Positions 20,901 through 27,083 of a DNA stretch of 64,000 bases are shown here, in pieces; position 1 is the first letter of the stretch, and each line of letters starts with the position of its first letter. The stretch covers positions 5,270,001 through 5,334,000 of the forward strand of contig NZ_CP151726.1 of assembly GCF_038443385.1 (NCBI RefSeq). The letters are read 5' to 3'. The DNA comes from Stieleria varia (GTDB lineage Bacteria; Planctomycetota; Planctomycetia; Pirellulales; Pirellulaceae). A program made the position numbers and the translations under genes. The notes under the pieces were generated by a model. It saw only the letters and a list, made by a program, of their open reading frames with translations, was not told the DNA's origin and did no database searches.

Positions 20901-21092
20901 GATGGGCCGGCCGCGAAGGCGGGGGTAAAGGGTGGCGACGTGATCATCGAACTGGCGGGACGCAAGGTCGAGGATCTGTACGACTTCACCTACGCGATCG
21001 AAGCCCTCAAGATCGGTCAGGAGACAGAAATCGTCGTCAAACGAGGCGAGGAAACGCTGCGTTTGAAAGTTACTCCCGGCTCCCGCGACTGA
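18000..21092 (+). CDS. Secreted M28-family zinc aminopeptidase with TolB-like propeller, PA and PDZ domains
   Basis: 1030 residues. A signal peptide covers residues 1-32 (VAWIALGLVSMAVATLPVALA). Residues about 60-390 are PD40/TolB-type blades (repeated YSPDGKQIVFASNR and FHPSGDYLIFTTNK). A PA-like region spans about 490-650 and the M28 domain about 680-920. Zinc and catalytic residues are visible: His/Asp in GAHIDH (about 690), Asp in ADDNASG (717), the Glu pair in SGEELGLFGS (757), Asp in NLDMVGR (816) and His in GAHSDYHTPRDT (883). A His-rich loop (AHAHAHAHG, about 790-800) is inserted between the Glu pair and NLDMVGR. A C-terminal PDZ domain spans 939-1028. The family releases N-terminal amino acids from peptides, and secretion to the periplasm is expected. 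Propeller plus PDZ should control substrate access. Confidence 0.92.
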   Translation: MMRLSFLNMYKVAWIALGLVSMAVATLPVALAEDPVENPHAVDPAEAAELSPEREAELISEVRQITFDGKRAGEGYFSADARQMVFQSERDADNPFYQIYLMDLETADVQRVSPGMGKTTCAWIHPDGEQVLFASTHHDPESVAKQNELLELRREGKQPRYAWDYDPEFELYERSADGELKRLTDAKGYDAEGSYSPDGKQIVFASNRAAYSQPMSPREQQLFEIDKAYMIDLYIMNADGTHIRQLTDEAGYDGGPFFSADGKRICWRRFSEDGATAEVYSMKTDGTDVKRLTSIGAMSWAPYFHPSGDYLIFTTNKHGFGNFELYCVRADGAGQPVRVTYTDGFDGLPVFLPDGKHISWTSNRTAEKQSQIFLGEWNDTEIRKRLGLDNTAPSSVADRDAALAAADQSTPEFSPADVARHVDYLCRPELGGRLTGTDGERRATAYVAAYLESLGYLPAGSDGTYFHSFEFPAGSQLTGENTLTVGDKKLTVETDWQPLSFSNSGATEPAEVVFAGYGMRVPGNEEVEEYDSYVHLDVAGKWVLVLRDLPQEISAERRQQLARYSSPRRKATVARDAGALGIIFAAGPTSKVKNELIRFDRDASQANISIPVISVTNAVAESLFAGNKETLQAAQAKIDDGSMQMGFALPATKVAVTVSIERKTGTGRNVLARLPAGDEINWDAPVVMVGAHIDHLGRGGGSNSLAKDDERDQVHVGADDNASGVGVMLEIAQYIANEKSTGRLAGQRDLIIAAWSGEELGLFGSQAFVQSFQELYPNAPQPDAETDDVSAAHAHAHAHGSSESNEPLTQAISAYLNLDMVGRMSDKLIIQGIGSSPKFAAEVQRRNVPVGLKLQLDKTSTGLPTDASAFVTRGVPILSAFTGAHSDYHTPRDTPDKLDYESAAKIGRLFALITRGLLTSETTPEFQLDEGEKQKDAPRVRLTAYLGTIPDYAAGEVVGAQLSGVAADGPAAKAGVKGGDVIIELAGRKVEDLYDFTYAIEALKIGQETEIVVKRGEETLRLKVTPGSRD

Positions 21093-21107
21093 CATTGGCA
21101 ATCGCGA

Positions 21108-21500
21108 TCATTTTTCCAGTGTGATCGTAAAGCGGTCGTGATTGGGCGTCTTACCGAAAATCATCCAGACGAAATCGATCAATGCGAATGCAAGATGTTT
21201 GCCCGGCAAGAGCAACCACCGCACGAAATTGACATCGCGCTTCCTACGACGCTTGGTCAATTGACGTGCAGCTGACGTATTACGGTACGTCTTGGGCCGC
21301 AGGATGTAACCAATCATGGCGTAAATCATGACGCCCGCCGTCAAGAAAATCCTAAGCGGTAGCCGAGGTTCCGGCGCATTCCGCGAGAACCAATAGACGA
21401 ATCCCGTAACCAGCAAAACGGCGAACACAAACTTGAGGATAATTCTGGAACGCGAGGCGGACATGAGTAATGAAGTCAGGGAGCGGTAAAGCAACAGCAA
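21108..21500 (-). CDS. Small two-helix membrane protein, function unknown
   Basis: 130 residues from the first ATG; an internal ATG at 21464 would give 118. Two hydrophobic segments (ILKFVFAVLLVTGFVYWF and IFLTAGVMIYAMIGYIL) are followed by a basic stretch (KRRRKRD) and a semi-hydrophobic tail (LLLPGKHLAFALIDFVWMIFG). I recognise no family. It is convergent with the M28 peptidase gene, 15 bp apart. Confidence 0.5.
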   Translation of the reverse strand: MLLLYRSLTSLLMSASRSRIILKFVFAVLLVTGFVYWFSRNAPEPRLPLRIFLTAGVMIYAMIGYILRPKTYRNTSAARQLTKRRRKRDVNFVRWLLLPGKHLAFALIDFVWMIFGKTPNHDRFTITLEK

Positions 21501-21733
21501 GTTGCAGACAAATGACGTTGTGCGTTGTGATGACTAAACTATTCGAGTAGGCCGGGATCTCTACGGCTTAGGTTACGGATTGTTTTCCCTGTTTGCCACC
21601 CGTTTCCTCTGGTGGTGTCGAAAGTTTGTTGCCACGCGGCATTGATCGCCGGCCCCTCGTAGATCCGGTAGTGACGAGTAACAGCATTCGGCTTCTAGTC
21701 CTCACATGTCTCCCGCATTCACTTGTTGCCGTT

Positions 21734-21848
21734 ACAGGGACTTACGAGGACACAGGGACTTACGAGGACACAGGGACTTACGAGGACACAGGGACTTACG
21801 AGGACACAGGGACTTACGGGGACACAGGGACTTACGAGGACACAGCAC
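21734..21848. repeat. Six-unit 18-bp tandem repeat
   Basis: Six head-to-tail copies of ACAGGGACTTACGAGGAC run from 21734 to 21841. Unit 5 has one A-to-G change. The array ends in ACAGCACTTTACC, which resembles the end of the GGGGACAGAGCACTTTGC element nearby. All three forward frames stay open because the unit is six codons long. There are no spacers, so it is not a CRISPR. Confidence 0.95.
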
Positions 21849-22048
21849 TTTACCGATTTCCGCACGGGATCACCGAATCGATCTCAATCCCGTTTTTTCC
21901 TCCGCTCGGCTTGAGACAATGCGATGCCTCAACAGAGTGCTCATTCCCAGTTTTCTCCTTGCTGCGTTCTCCGCGATGGCCCCCCTGTTATCACTGCCCC
22001 TTGATAGATAACGTTGCCCAACGGAACACCAAGCTTGTCACTGCACCG

Positions 22049-22231
22049 ATGACCGAGACAATCGCACTCATGATTCACATTGCACTACTGATAGCGATGT
22101 TCGCTGGAAGCTGGCTGTTGCCTCGTACCTTCGGATTGCTCGGGTTACTTTGCTCACACTGCTCCTGCGTAGTCGGTGTGATTGCGATTGGCTGCGTTTC
22201 AATCGCCGCCAATCTACCAGCAAACAAATAA
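22049..22231 (+). CDS. Possible 60-residue membrane peptide
   Basis: MTETIALMIHIALLIAMF and LLGLLCSHCSCVVGVIAIGC would form two membrane segments with a CxxC-like cluster (CSHCSC). No clear ribosome binding site and no family are recognised. The frame is continuous with the spurious one crossing the tandem array, so this may be non-coding or a remnant. Confidence 0.25.
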   Translation: MTETIALMIHIALLIAMFAGSWLLPRTFGLLGLLCSHCSCVVGVIAIGCVSIAANLPANK

Positions 22232-22323
22232 AGCCGCGGAGGCGGCGGAAGCGTAAAGCCTGGGACGTCAGTCCCAGGTGGCGTTTCGCAACGATTCCAG
22301 CCAAGCCGCGAAGGCGGCGACAG
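22231..22323. repeat. AGCCGCGNAGGCGGCG pair around a hairpin
   Basis: The near-identical motifs AGCCGCGGAGGCGGCGG (from about 22232) and AGCCGCGAAGGCGGCGACAG (from about 22304) flank a perfect 8-bp hairpin CCTGGGAC-GTCA-GTCCCAGG at 22259-22278. It looks like a small non-coding repeat element. Confidence 0.5.
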
Positions 22324-22398
22324 ATTGAACCCGTTTTAATACCAACCCGTTTTACCCCCTCTTCCCTTTCCAACCCGTTCTACGACCGGGGAAAAACC

Positions 22399-22477
22399 GA
22401 GGGCAGAGCACTTTACATTTGCTCAACGAAGGCTGAAAGAGCTAATGCTGACCTCCCCAGCAAGGTGCTCTGTCCCC
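22399..22477. repeat. GGGGACAGAGCACTTTGC inverted-repeat element, copy a
   Basis: About 79 bp bounded by a degenerate left end (GGGCAGAGCACTTTAC) and a right end CAGCAAGGTGCTCTGTCCCC, with the same internal block TTTGCTCAACGAAGGCTGA as the copy at 26257. A solitary right end lies at 22518-22537. Confidence 0.8.
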
Positions 22478-22558
22478 AGTTGACCGTCCCCAGTTGACCC
22501 TCCGATCGTGAAATCTCCAGCAAAGTGCTCTGTCCCCATTTTGATGGGGACATTCAGA

Positions 22559-23137
22559 TTACTTATCGGCCTGGAATAATTGAGCGATCTCGCGTGGTCC
22601 TTCGTTCACAGCAATGTCAGCCATCGTCTGCCCGTCCGCATTTTTTTGTAACGGATCTGCACCTGAACGCAAAAGCAAACGAACGAGGCGCGGCCGCTTA
22701 CCGAGTATCGCCTCTCGTAGAGCATTGTTGCCAAAGTCGTCACTCGCATTTGGGTCTGCACCTGCGTCAATCAATAGCCACGAAATCTCGAAGCGACCGT
22801 CGAATGCAGCTTGAAACAACGGGGTCTTCTTCGTCATTTTCGAACGGATGCTAACATCCGCTCCACGTCGCAGCAGTAGATCGACGGTATCAATCGCGTT
22901 ATTGCGCACCACATAAGTTAAGAGCGCGTCCCCCGCAGGATCAGTATTGCGAACATTTGGGTCAAGACCTGCGTCAAGTCGTTGCTTGATAAACGAGGTG
23001 CTAAGAATCGCCGCACGACTAAACACTGGCGAATCGTCGCTGAGAGACAGCGCTGCGTCCGACAGCGAAGGCTCGCCGCAACCAAGCAGAACCACAGAGA
23101 AGAATAGCAGAACTGCAAAACCTTTTAAGGCGTGCAT
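22559..23137 (-). CDS. Ankyrin-repeat lipoprotein
   Basis: 192 residues from ATG 23137; the longer frame to 23503 adds sequence without signal or domain. The start MHALKGFAVLLFFSVVLLGCGEP is a lipoprotein signal peptide with lipobox LLGC (Cys20), so the mature protein should be membrane-anchored. Residues about 50-190 form four ankyrin-type repeats (DPAGDALLTYVVRNNAIDTVDLLLRRGADV, KTPLFQAAFDGRFEISWLLIDAGADPN, GNNALREAILGKRPRLVRLLLRSGADP, GQTMADIAVNEGPREIAQLF). Ankyrins bind partner proteins, and none can be named here. It lies in a repeat-rich accessory region with no operon partner apart from the tiny frame upstream. Confidence 0.8.
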   Translation of the reverse strand: MHALKGFAVLLFFSVVLLGCGEPSLSDAALSLSDDSPVFSRAAILSTSFIKQRLDAGLDPNVRNTDPAGDALLTYVVRNNAIDTVDLLLRRGADVSIRSKMTKKTPLFQAAFDGRFEISWLLIDAGADPNASDDFGNNALREAILGKRPRLVRLLLRSGADPLQKNADGQTMADIAVNEGPREIAQLFQADK

Positions 23138-23325
23138 TTCAGTCCGACACCGTCCCGCATCAACGGGGCGTGAATCTCGATTCTCCGTTCGTGAAAGAGT
23201 GCAAACCCGATCAACGCGTGTGCCCAAGTTTTCAGCCAAAATGAAGCCGTCGCGGCCGAGGACGATTCTAGTCATTGAGTTACGCATCGGAGACCAAACG
23301 AGAGCTAACACCGGGTGTGGAAATT

Positions 23326-23499
23326 CTACAGTACGTAGTAAAGGAGAATTGTGATACATGCTATACCGATACCCACCGCCACTTTGCGTTTTGATCGACT
23401 TGAAGCCACGACGGCGGACACAGCGAGGAGGATCGAAGCAATTCCAGCCACAAACTGCAGTAGCCATCTGCGAGATATTTCCCCAGGAGGCCATGACAT
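23326..23499 (-). CDS. Possible 57-residue two-helix membrane protein
   Basis: From the ATG at 23499 the peptide MSWPPGEISRRWLLQFVAGI continues into two hydrophobic segments (LLQFVAGIASILLAVSAVVA and VAVGIGIACITILLYYVL) separated by SSRSKRK. No family is recognised. It lies between the ankyrin lipoprotein and a repeat element on the same strand. It is short, so treat with caution. Confidence 0.4.
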   Translation of the reverse strand: MSWPPGEISRRWLLQFVAGIASILLAVSAVVASSRSKRKVAVGIGIACITILLYYVL

Positions 23500-23544
23500 C
23501 CATTCGCCTTCAAGATAACACACGACCGGGGACATAACACACGT

Positions 23545-23627
23545 CCGGGGACAGAGCACTTTGCTTTTGCTCAATGATATCTGATAGAGCTGACGCTGAA
23601 CTCACCAGCAAGGTGCTCTGTCCCCGG
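23545..23627. repeat. GGGGACAGAGCACTTTGC inverted-repeat element, copy c
   Basis: About 83 bp: left end CCGGGGACAGAGCACTTTGC, right end GCAAGGTGCTCTGTCCCCGG (19 of 20 complementary). It covers the last 19 codons of the 871-residue protein gene and its stop at 23571. Confidence 0.85.
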
Positions 23628-26186
23628 TTGATTCAGTTGATTTACGGCTTTCCGCACCGATTCCAAATGCTCTTTCAATGCGTCCGATAAATCCGGCTGG
23701 AACTGCTCCGGTGAGATGATTTGAATGTCCACTCCAGGCAATTGCTCCTTAAGGGCCGAAACCTCGGACTCGCTAACAAAGCTCGAATCATCGTCAACGA
23801 TCTCCAGTCGTTTTAACTTGGAGAGACCAGCCAACTCTTTGATTGCCTGCTGTTGCGGCGTCCCAAAAAAGCGAATGGATTCCAGATTTGTACAGACCTC
23901 ATATCCGCTCGACTTCATCGTGCTCCGGTTCTGAGCTTGAATTTGCAAATGGACCAGTTTGGGAAGCTTGGCGAGAAATCGCAGATCGCCAAAATACTCG
24001 CCGCTGCCCAGGTACAGTCGTTGCAGTTGCGGCAGTTTACCGAGCGGACTGAAATCCAATGCTTGAAAAACGCGAAACCCGATGAAACCGCGTCGGTCAA
24101 ACCGAAGCGTTGTCACGGCGTCCAATTCCGATGCATTCTTATCGAGCTGATCGATGTCTGGCAGCCAGAGCTTTGTGATCCGATTCTGCTCGTTCCAACC
24201 ATAGGCCCAATGGTACTCTTTCACCGCTCGGCCAAATGGCAGTGTCTCGCCGGTCACTTTGAATGGGCTGCATCTGATCTTGGGATTCGAAAACGCGAGA
24301 TCCCACATCGTCTGCGCGTCATCCAGAGACACACCTACAAAACGGAGGTCCGTTTCCAGCAATCTGACGAGATCACTGTCTAGCTCGGTGATGTGCAAGT
24401 GCATAAGTGAAACGCCACTCAGCGAGCTCTGTTTTGCGATTTCCGCTGAAGTGGAGGCACCCGCGGGCAAGTATTGCAAATCATATAAACAAAACGAGCA
24501 CCGCTGGTTGGCTCGCAACACGGCATTCCAATCGTCCATGGTTAACGGTGCATTCAGATAGAAAGGCCTTTTGCGCGTCCCAGCATAGGCATCGATAAAA
24601 TCCGCAAAGCCGGGAATGGGTTTGGTGCTGTACGTGGTTACGAACGGGGGCAGTGTCACGCCGCTCTCGTTGCGATCGGGCAACTTTGCATCGCAAAAGG
24701 CCAACGATGTGGTTTTGTGACAAAGATCTTCCATCTGCTCAGCCGTGATCTCGCGACTCAGGATGCCCACATGTCCTGAGTAACTGCGGAGCGGTTTGGT
24801 GTCCACAAACGGCTGTAGGTTCTCAATCGTGATAGACCTGATCCCGGGAGGAGGAATGGAGATCAAACGATGCAAACAGTCTGCGTCTCGTTCGCCACGG
24901 ACGTTGACATAGAGCCCGAGTGAACCGTTGGAGCTGAACAGACGTGCGGCACCGTCGGTCAATTTCTGAATCCGCCGCGATTCCTCGGCCACACTCAGCA
25001 ATTCCCAAGACGGCGGACGTGGATTCACCGATACCGATTCGAGCGCGCTCGATGCGATGGTCAGCGGATCATAGCGTTGCAGAGCGAACCAAGTGCTACA
25101 AACTGCGATCGTGGACAAGACCAGCGACCAGACTGAAACCAAGTGGTGTTTCGATCCGTCAGACGATTCGGCGGTCCAGAGGGGAACCAAAAATGCAACG
25201 ATGAAAAAGAACGGGATCGTCGACCACATTACTATCTCAATGCAGTTTTCCAGGTATCCGAGTCGAATCGGTTGAGAGAAAGCCTGAATGATCCAAAATG
25301 CACTGACAGCAGTGACCAACCCGATCAAGCAGATCGCTTTCAGTGCCATCCATCTGCGATTTAAAAAATACCGCAAGACAAAATAGAGTGAGACCAGAAA
25401 CGCGAACACCGCAAACATGACGGTGAAGAATCCGACAACGTAACGGTGCGATTGAAGTTCGGTATCGATGGCGTTGCGAAGAACAGTCGCCGGAAACATG
25501 ACGACCGCGAAACCGATCATCAGCCGCTGCCGGTGCCGATTCAAGTAGGAACCGACACGCGACAACATCTTCACCAACCAGCCGTTGACTTTCTCAAACC
25601 ATCGAACGTGGATGGAAAGCAGTGAAATGAGAATCGTCGTTGCAAACGTTCCCAACAGTCCGGTCAGTGGCCAACGATAGCGGGCCCAAAACTCTGGGAG
25701 CGACAATTCTGTCTGCTCTCGCCGCGGATCCCCGTGATACGCCCAATTCGCTTCGTGAACGTTCAGCCAACGCCCCGCGAAAAGAAAGATGACGAGCCCA
25801 GCAACAACCGTCAAGAAATAGATCGCAACGACTTTGCGCTCAATGGGTACCAGGACCACCGCCAAGCATAATCCCGCAGAACTGGCGATCAAAGCGTAGA
25901 GCGGCGGCATCGGCAATTCGATCGGGTCCAAATACGGAAGATCGGCGTACCAATACACCGAACCGACCAATGCCAAGAGCCAAAACCCGAGTGCGGCCAG
26001 TATCCAGGCATCCATGGGAGCCGGAATGAGGAATCGCCAAAGACGTTTCGCGTGACTCAAGGTAGGGATCTCGATGGTGGTTTCGATCGATCTGGACAAG
26101 CGTATTCGCTGGGACAACGCGTCGCGACATGCAATTGTATCGTAACGATCGACGGCGACGTCACGACTCGAAAGCAAACGCATCAT
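23571..26186 (-). CDS. Polytopic membrane protein with C-terminal leucine-rich-repeat-like domain
   Basis: 871 residues. The N-terminal half carries about eight to ten hydrophobic segments (for example WILAALGFWLLALVGSVYW, LYALIASSAGLCLAVVLV, VVAIYFLTVVAGLVIFLF and ICLIGLVTAVSAFWIIQAF). The C-terminal half, from about residue 400, is soluble and contains irregular leucine-rich-like units (LGKLPQLQRLYLGSGEYFGDL, LAKLPKLVHLQIQ, LAGLSKLKRLEIVDD). No enzyme motif is visible. Similar membrane-plus-LRR proteins are common accessory genes in planctomycetes and their role is unknown. The last ~19 residues (NQPGTEHLAGEFSV and onward) are encoded by an inverted-repeat element, so the original C-terminus was probably replaced by the insertion. 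Another copy of the element lies 71 bp upstream of the start. Confidence 0.7.
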   Translation of the reverse strand: MMRLLSSRDVAVDRYDTIACRDALSQRIRLSRSIETTIEIPTLSHAKRLWRFLIPAPMDAWILAALGFWLLALVGSVYWYADLPYLDPIELPMPPLYALIASSAGLCLAVVLVPIERKVVAIYFLTVVAGLVIFLFAGRWLNVHEANWAYHGDPRREQTELSLPEFWARYRWPLTGLLGTFATTILISLLSIHVRWFEKVNGWLVKMLSRVGSYLNRHRQRLMIGFAVVMFPATVLRNAIDTELQSHRYVVGFFTVMFAVFAFLVSLYFVLRYFLNRRWMALKAICLIGLVTAVSAFWIIQAFSQPIRLGYLENCIEIVMWSTIPFFFIVAFLVPLWTAESSDGSKHHLVSVWSLVLSTIAVCSTWFALQRYDPLTIASSALESVSVNPRPPSWELLSVAEESRRIQKLTDGAARLFSSNGSLGLYVNVRGERDADCLHRLISIPPPGIRSITIENLQPFVDTKPLRSYSGHVGILSREITAEQMEDLCHKTTSLAFCDAKLPDRNESGVTLPPFVTTYSTKPIPGFADFIDAYAGTRKRPFYLNAPLTMDDWNAVLRANQRCSFCLYDLQYLPAGASTSAEIAKQSSLSGVSLMHLHITELDSDLVRLLETDLRFVGVSLDDAQTMWDLAFSNPKIRCSPFKVTGETLPFGRAVKEYHWAYGWNEQNRITKLWLPDIDQLDKNASELDAVTTLRFDRRGFIGFRVFQALDFSPLGKLPQLQRLYLGSGEYFGDLRFLAKLPKLVHLQIQAQNRSTMKSSGYEVCTNLESIRFFGTPQQQAIKELAGLSKLKRLEIVDDDSSFVSESEVSALKEQLPGVDIQIISPEQFQPDLSDALKEHLESVRKAVNQLNQPGTEHLAGEFSVSSIRYH

Positions 26187-26256
26187 CCAGGCTTGTAGCG
26201 TAGGTTCGAGGACAACAGGAGGACAAACAGGGAGAAAACCACAACCGGAACCACCA

Positions 26257-26334
26257 CCGGGGACAGAGCTCTTTGCATTTGCTCAACGAAGGCTGATAGA
26301 GTTGATGCTTGCCAGCAAAGTGCTCTGTCCCCGG
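26257..26334. repeat. GGGGACAGAGCACTTTGC inverted-repeat element, copy d
   Basis: 78 bp: left end CCGGGGACAGAGCTCTTTGC, right end GCAAAGTGCTCTGTCCCCGG, same internal block and same orientation as copies a and c. Confidence 0.85.
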
Positions 26335-26468
26335 TAGACGCTGCTTGCGGTAGACGCTGTCCCCGGCAGACGTAGATGTTCAATAGACTTGTTGCCGGGT
26401 TGCGATGAACGGAAGTTGTCGCGCACGACATGCCCATCTGGATGACCGTCACGTCAGAGAACAGACAG

Positions 26469-26553
26469 TTTGGGCAAAAAAATGTGCGGGCAAAAAAATG
26501 CGAGACCAGATTGAGCATGACCATTTTTTTGCCCCTCCATTTTTTTGCCCAAA
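26469..26553. repeat. Nested inverted repeat of GGGCAAAAAAATG
   Basis: TTTGGGCAAAAAAATG at 26469-26484 pairs perfectly with CATTTTTTTGCCCAAA at 26538-26553. Inside, a second GGGCAAAAAAATG (26488-26500) pairs with CATTTTTTTGCCC (26522-26534). Arms of direct plus inverted copies around a ~20-bp centre form a long AT-rich hairpin. Confidence 0.85.
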
Positions 26554-26583
26554 CTCTCACAGAGTGAGGATGACGGGGATGAC

Positions 26584-26655
26584 GGGGACAGAGCACTTTG
26601 CCGGCGGTTGACGTACAGCATCGAAATTCGATGGGGGACACAGCACTTTGCTGGC
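26584..26655. repeat. Two solitary ends of the GGGGACAGAGCACTTTGC element
   Basis: GGGGACAGAGCACTTTGCC at 26584 and GGGGGACACAGCACTTTGCTGG at 26633 lie in direct orientation, without the inverted partner end. Confidence 0.7.
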
Positions 26656-26783
26656 GAGCGATGCCGGAAAAGTATACTTCTGCGTTGCTGGCTGCGGATC
26701 TGCCCAATGAGAGCCTGAAAAATCGGCGCTGCGCATGAAAAAAGGGACTCACGGCTTGATTGCGTGAATCCCTTTAGGCTCAG

Positions 26784-26869
26784 TGCGGCCGAGAGGACTT
26801 GAACCTCCACGCCCTAAAACGGGCACTAGATCCTTAGTCTAGCGCGTCTGCCAGTTCCGCCACGGCCGC
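26784..26869 (-). tRNA. tRNA-Leu (anticodon UAA)
   Basis: 86 nt, class II tRNA. The acceptor arms GCGGCCG and CGGCCGC pair perfectly and the discriminator is A. The anticodon stem CTAGA/TCTAG closes the loop CTAAGGA, giving anticodon TAA. A long variable arm (GTGCCCGTTTTAGGGCGT) and the T-loop GGTTCAAGTCC are visible. The CCA end is not encoded. Confidence 0.95.
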
Positions 26870-27083
26870 GTTGAGTGGGAGAAGTTTCGCATATTCATCT
26901 GATTCGTCAACGCCCCAGCGGGTTCGCCAGAAAAACGGCCTCGCCCCGGCCGATCTTGCCGCTGAAATTCGCCACAAAAACGTGAAACTGCCCATGAAAC
27001 TGGCTAGTCAGCGGATCCCCAGATCAGAGCCGCCAGGCTCACGTTGACACGCCGGGGCTGCCTTTTCTAGTGTCCCGAGCAAC

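Larger units (their letters stand above)
21501..22558. other. Repeat-rich accessory intergenic region
   Basis: About 1.06 kb holding the 18-bp tandem array, a possible 60-residue membrane peptide, two copies of an AGCCGCGNAGGCGGCG motif around a small hairpin, and complete and half copies of the GGGGACAGAGCACTTTGC element. A long open frame from 21593 crosses the tandem array, but it looks like a by-product of an 18-bp (6-codon) period. Confidence 0.5.
26187..26783. other. Repeat-dense intergenic region
   Basis: About 600 bp with one full GGGGACAGAGCACTTTGC element, two solitary ends of it (26584 and 26633), and the nested GGGCAAAAAAATG inverted repeat. Minus-strand open frames here translate the repeats and are not credible genes. 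Confidence 0.5.

Noticed and set aside
21734-21848. CRISPR array
   Set aside because: The units are contiguous with no unique spacers, and no cas genes are present.
21593-22231. 212-codon open frame crossing the 18-bp tandem array
   Set aside because: It is open mainly because the array period is a multiple of three; all three frames are open there, and no start signal or domain is seen. Only the last 60 codons were kept as a weak candidate.
26183-26752. 189-codon minus-strand frame overlapping the start of the membrane protein gene
   Set aside because: It translates three different repeat elements and ends in the neighbouring gene; there is no domain and no ribosome binding site.
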